Under the pieces are notes generated by a model that was given only the letters and a program-made list of their open reading frames with translations, made no database searches and was not told the DNA's origin. Position numbers and translations under genes: made by a program. DNA of 64,000 nucleotides from Linanthus parryae (lineage: Eukaryota > Streptophyta > Magnoliopsida > Ericales > Polemoniaceae), in assembly GCA_023055425.1 (NCBI GenBank), contig JALGPY010000007.1, positions 17,804,001 to 17,868,000 of the forward strand, read 5' to 3'. This document shows, in pieces, positions 59,180-64,000 of this stretch (positions are counted from its first letter, which is position 1; each line of letters opens with the position of its first letter).

Positions 59180-62100
59180 CTTCGTCGCAGTAGTAGTAGT
59201 AGTAGTTTCGCCATCAGACAAGAGTCCGCATTCAGTCAGCCGCCGTCCTCGTCATCAGTAAGTTTTCTTGATCGTCAGTTTAGTTTCTTCCCCCCTTCAT
59301 TCTTGTGCGGAAATCAAAATCTTCGTGTTGTTTCAAGAAGTAAGCCAAATTTGCTGATCTGGTCAGGGCTTTTGATCTATGGATTCCAAAGTCTGTATGT
59401 AATTTTTTGATAACGAGCTTTTGATCCATGATATTCTGTTGATGTTCGTTGTTTTGATTGCTTAAGAAAATGATTGATCTAAACTCCGGTTCTTGCTAGC
59501 TGAATTGATCTCGAAGTCCTTAACCTCCCTGGATTTTTTTTTTTTTTTTTTTTTTTGCTCAATTGATTCTTGTTCTGGTGTGTACATAGCAAACTCGATG
59601 CAGTCCTTTTTTGATGGATTTCACACTTTTTTTTTGGAGAAATGGATTTCATACTTCTGAAGATCATCAATTCATCATCAATGCCAATGATTAAAAATCA
59701 AATTACAAATATCCCGTTCGTGTATAAAACTAATTCAATTTTGGCGCGCTGAGGAATGTACATAAATAAAAGTTTAGAACCGACCCATTGACAGGTCTAG
59801 TATATGTGATGTATTTAAAAAGTTTAGAAAGACGTTTGTGTGCCTTGTATTTTCAATTTTGTACGCCGACAACTCCAATCATCTATTGATGGGTTGAATG
59901 ATGACCGTTAACTGTTAGGTTTCTTTTTTATGTTAATATACGGTCTAGTCTTTGGGATGAGAAATAATTACATAGCTTTTTCTGACGACGCCGTTATTTT
60001 ATTCTTTGCTTTTTTAAGGTGTGTTTAGAGTTGAGACATCACATTAGCTCTCGTTCGGATAGGTCGTGTTATTTCTTTAGTTAGTTTCTTTCCCCTTTCA
60101 TCCTTGTATGCCAGTACAATCAAGAATCTCTTGTTTCTAATAGGGAAAAATGATGTCATTAATCTGGCTAAACATTTACCTTTGCTTGCCTCATTGGGAA
60201 AATTGGTGTGACTAATCACTTTTCTCGTTCTTTTTTTTGCGATATTGTTTGTCGATATTGGTTTGATCTTTTGCAGGACCCAAAATTCCTATCTGTCTCG
60301 AGGAGTTTGTGATTTATATTATCCTGGATATGGCTAAACAAAGAAAAGGAGGTAAACGTCACTCCTTACTTTTAAAGAAAGAGTGCCACTAGTACTGTAT
60401 CATGGTGACAGGCTCTACTATTTAAGCAAGATGTGATTTATTCGTTTTACGTGAATTTGTTTTCTTTTACTGTTTCCATTGACATTCCCTTTTTCTAGCA
60501 GAAACCGCAAGGAAGGGTAAGCAGCGCACCGGATTAAATGATTTGAGCTTAGACGTCTTCAAACTTGTGATGATCTTTTTAGCACAGTCTGACGGCGGTG
60601 AAAAGAGCTTAGTACGGGTTGCTTCCGTGTAAGAATTTACTTTATATGCGCTCTTACCAGTACTAAGTAGGTAGATAGCGAATACTACTGATAGAAGATA
60701 GAGCTTACTATCTAGAGTTCAACAGATGGAGAATAACATTCTTTGGACTAATTTTATGCCACTATTGTCAAAATTCAGCTCCAAACAGCTGGGTGAAAAG
60801 CTGGCGTAACTTTCATCCATGCTTATTTCTTGGAAAAAACTAAGACTACTATTCACGGTGGAAAAATAAAAAAGACCTGAGTTAAGTTTAATGCAGAGTT
60901 ATTGATTGTTTATTGATGAAAACGAGAAAGTAGTACAATAATGGTGGTGACTCATATTTAGGCCTAGTGCTGGAGGAACAACTAAAAAGGTGATCGAGTA
61001 AAATTTAGGCATGAAGAAATTTAGCCCGAAGAAAGTTTTGTTGTTGGAGATGCACTAAATTCTTTCAAATCTAGAAACTTTCCAGTATTCCATTTCAATT
61101 GGAAGAGTTAACTATAATGATTTCGATAAAGCTGGATGTCAAAGGAAAGGGAACATTCAATTCCTCCGGTGATTATATTTCATGCTAATAGAAGAAAGGT
61201 TTTCCATTCGATCATTTTCAGATCCAAAGTGAAGGTAAATGGCTTTTTACCTAATTGTCTGCTAGATACACCCATATTGTTTGTCCACTTTATCATGACC
61301 GGCATAATCAGTTTCCTCCGAATGACCAGTAACCAGTAACTTCTCTATAACACATAAAACACCGAACAGGACATAGACGTTGGTGTTTTTCTACTGGGTT
61401 TTGCACATGAGAAGGTATAGCTATTGGGAATCTGACTGCTGAAAAATAGGTATGTAGGAAGATTACACAAGTAATATGCAAACTCAGAGATAAAATCGTA
61501 GACATAAATAAACTTCATGAGTTACCACGTGTATGAGCATATATTCAGTTTTATGTTTACAAGTATCATCTCATTCCTTTGGTTTGATGCATCCTAAGTG
61601 TCGTTTCTCTTATATACGGAGACAAATTTCATGCGACACATGTTCTTACACTTCATACAGTTTGTAGTATATGTTCATTGTTTTTATGTTTTCTTCAGCT
61701 GCAAACGCTTCAAGGAAGCCACTGAGGACAAACAAGTACTCAAATATGTAAATTTCAAGGACATATGCCTATTTACAAATCCTGATTCATTCTGGAATAC
61801 GAGAGGGTTCCTGCACAAGTGTGCTCAAGTAGGAAATGATTCTTCTCGCAAGAAGATTTCAGAGGTCCGTTAATTTGCTCTATATAATATAAATTGTCAA
61901 ACCACTATTTGTTTCAGATGATTATATATGCTCTTTGTCAAAATATATATGGAGTAGTTGCTATTTCATGTTTTCTTCTACTCCCAATAAGTTCAATGAA
62001 ACGTGGAACTCTGGTTACTCGCTCAACGAAAAAATTACCTTGATATATAATTCTTATTTAACATCTTCGTCTAGGTGTAACTCATGAATGTTCATAAACG

Positions 62101-62640
62101 TGCAGTATGTAGAAATGCGGGTTCACTACACATTTCGAAAGGCGATACTCACAGACAGAGCGGAGCAGGTAATTGGAATACAACTTAATTTGAGTTCTCT
62201 GAGTTATCTTTCCAACTCTCCACTAGTCCCATTGTTATTAGATGATTTTGATACCTCCCTCATTAATGATTAATCCATAAAAACAGCGTTTCCTTGATGC
62301 ATTAGCAGCAAAGGAGGTAGTCAATACAAGGGCAAGAGACCGAGCTGCTTCGTTGGCTAAGGAAGTGAGAAATTATGAAGATGTTCAAAACATTCATAGA
62401 TCTTTTCTTGAACTCACCCGTGTATCATTCAACAATTTTGTTGTGTTGTGCAGGTTTATGACGAATGTCTTACTGATCTCGACAAGGACCATGTTGAGAT
62501 TTCAAATCAAATGAGCGCATTGCACTCGATGAAGTTGTGATTATATTGTAGTTGTCTGTGGCAAATTCTTTCCATGGCTGTTTCGTTTTGCATTTCCATT
62601 CACAACTTAGATGTGAATATTAATGGTAATTTTATGTTGT
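59180..62640 (+). CDS. F-box-like protein, unit D (intact, spliced)
   Basis: Non-coding first exon ends 59257 (CA|GTAAGT). Coding exons are 60330-60351 (acceptor 60277), 60499-60628, 61699-61864, 62106-62168, 62287-62364 and 62454-62540 (TGA). Exon lengths are identical to unit B (22, 130, 166, 63, 78, 87 nt), 181 residues. The F-box-like part is LNDLSLDVFKLVMIFLAQSD...LVRVASVCKRFKEA, followed by SFWNTRGFLHKCAQVGNDSS. It differs from B at scattered residues (YVEMRVHYTFRKAIL; VYDECLTDLDKDHVEISNQ). The frame is open and every splice site is canonical. A (TAG)n run lies in the leader at 59190-59204. A SCF substrate-receptor role is inferred from the family only. Confidence 0.75.
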
Positions 62641-62865
62641 ACTGGTGGGTGGATACAAATCTTATAACTGTTATTTGGCTAGGGCCAGTCACATTCCGTG
62701 TAAACATCCCAAATCCATTATAAACAATGTAAAATTTGGTTAGTTTGAGAGACTATATATATCGAGATCTTGTTTTGTACCAGTTGCTTCCTTGTATTCC
62801 TCTTACATGTTGTCAATTTGCCATGATTTGTTTCAGTTATGGACCGTCATTTCAACATTGTGATT

Positions 62866-63323
62866 TGTTGTAATAACTTGAATCAAAGACTAGCGAAATC
62901 AGGCGAGCACCCAAGCTAGGAAAGAATGGAAACAAGGCTTAATGGGTTATGCTTTTCGTACGACTGGCGTATGTGGTCGTGCGATCAGAAAGTTTTGAGT
63001 ACGATCAGGGAGCTTGGTCACACGACCAGTGGACTGTTTGGTTTTGGGTTTCCTTGTTGGTCTTACGATGTCTTAGGATGAAAATAATGTCTCTTGTGTC
63101 TACATAAGAGACCTAGGTCATTCCTAACATTATGTGCGTGTGTATGCACCGTGTATGTGAGTGGTGTATGGTGCAATATGGTTCTTTCTCAATAAAACAG
63201 CAGGTTTTTGCCATTGAGGTTGCTAGCGGATTCGTTAGTGAATTCGTGAATGTACCACGTTAAATTACGCTGTCGTTCTTGATTATTCGTGATTCGTACT
63301 TGCTCGATGTCTCTGTTATAACA
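62866..63323 (+). repeat. Copia-like LTR at right edge
   Basis: A 458-bp LTR from TGTTGTAATAACTTG to CTGTTATAACA, inserted in the 3' flank of unit D. It contains palindromic 'cgtacgac' and 'cgtgcgatc' motifs like those in 615-829. The following stretch 'aactcgcataagaacttgg' is a decayed primer site. Confidence 0.7.
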
Positions 63324-64000
63324 AACTCGCATAAGAACTTGGTTAAATTTTCAACAAGAACGATGTCTGGTTAAGAAATCAAGATCAATCTGTTCAGTAG
63401 GATAAACATGTTCAATTTGCGGGCCTCTAAAAACGGGATGCAGGTACACACCTACTGTCTCAGGGGTTATCTAGGTTCCTGTTAAGAAGAAATCAAGCGC
63501 GCATATGGTTCAAGCGTGCAATCTGTCATGCAAATGCATCTCGCATCTGGCTTATCAGGAATATATTCAATTTCCATTGTGCACCTAGAGATTTGACGCA
63601 CAACTGGCATTCTGGAAATTCTGGAGTTCAAACGCAATGTGGTTATGACTCATCTGTTGCATTAATTAATTAGAGTTAGAAGGACATGGATCAGCTAGCA
63701 TGTGAGTATGTTTCTTGCACAAGATCTGGCGTGCATTCTGCACGAGTCTCTTTTCTAACATGCACGTATTTCTCGGCGGAAACCATGACAGGGTTTTTCC
63801 TCGCATACGGCGTGATCTGTTTCTTGCGAGCATAAGGTTTATGGCGTAGCCGAGGTAATTCGCGGGCATCCGACACAACAATCTATTCTGGCGGTAGTCA
63901 GTGCTCATTTGGTCTGACATCACTCCTGGCACTATCAGGTGTGTACTCGTTCTAGTGCTATTTGGAGCGCATGAGGAATACATGCAGTCCTGTATCAGTG
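63324..64000 (+). mobile_element. Copia-like element, internal fragment (right edge)
   Basis: Internal DNA after the LTR at 62866. 63703-64000 matches about 14-330. No protein domain is recognised; the open frames on the minus strand differ between the two copies. The element continues beyond the window. Confidence 0.5.

Noticed and set aside
59479..59670. Minus-strand frame with poly-Lys
   Set aside because: Complement of a T run in the 5' intron of F-box unit D.

Overview
This is a piece of a plant nuclear chromosome, most likely a eudicot. It has short exons with GT-AG introns, AT-rich introns and intergenic DNA, plant-type Ty1/copia and Ty3/gypsy LTR retrotransposons with tRNA-Met or atypical primer sites, an L1-type LINE with a C-terminal RNase H domain, Stowaway, Tourist and Mutator-type MITEs, and a tRNA-derived SINE. 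There is no operon, CRISPR array or bacterial-type gene. The species cannot be named from the sequence alone.

The only host genes I can support belong to one small F-box-like family. A divergent member lies on the minus strand (5102 to about 8160). Four related plus-strand units lie in tandem at 32-36 kb (A), 39.6-43 kb (B), 49.5-50.2 kb (C) and 59.2-62.6 kb (D). B and D have uninterrupted reading frames of 181 codons and matching splice sites. A is broken by two frameshifting deletions. C keeps only the last two and a half exons. The minus-strand gene encodes 171 residues and shares 63-, 78- and 87-nt exons with B and D. That match shows it is a paralogue and fixes its splice sites. Intergenic DNA between units is also repeated, so the array grew by segmental tandem duplication of about 7 kb or more.

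Layout: 1-3.4 kb, nested copia-like LTR elements; 3.5-4.0 kb, a fragment of the F-box 3' flank with a 162-bp tandem duplication; 5.1-8.2 kb, the minus-strand F-box-like gene; 8.55-12.44 kb, a broken LINE; 12.9-15.5 kb, MITEs and an inverted repeat; 15.5-19.7 kb, an LTR element with a minus-strand gag and an antisense plant mobile domain (PMD) pseudogene; 19.7-23 kb, intergenic DNA with two MITEs and a SINE; 23-28.9 kb, a large inverted duplication of the minus-strand gene's promoter, first exon and first intron, interrupted by a gag-only gypsy element and a LINE fragment; 30.7-32 kb, a copia gag remnant; 32-62.6 kb, the F-box array with further insertions, including a nearly complete gypsy element at 50.5-56.0 kb; 62.9-64 kb, a copia-like LTR of the same family as that at the left edge.

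Because the units are duplicated, most insertions can be compared with an uninterrupted copy inside the same window. This gives exact element boundaries and target-site duplications (TSDs) for about ten elements. The most interesting biological possibility is the inverted duplication at 23-28.9 kb. Two promoter copies point at each other, so read-through could make a hairpin RNA matching the promoter and 5' leader of the intact F-box-like gene at 8 kb.
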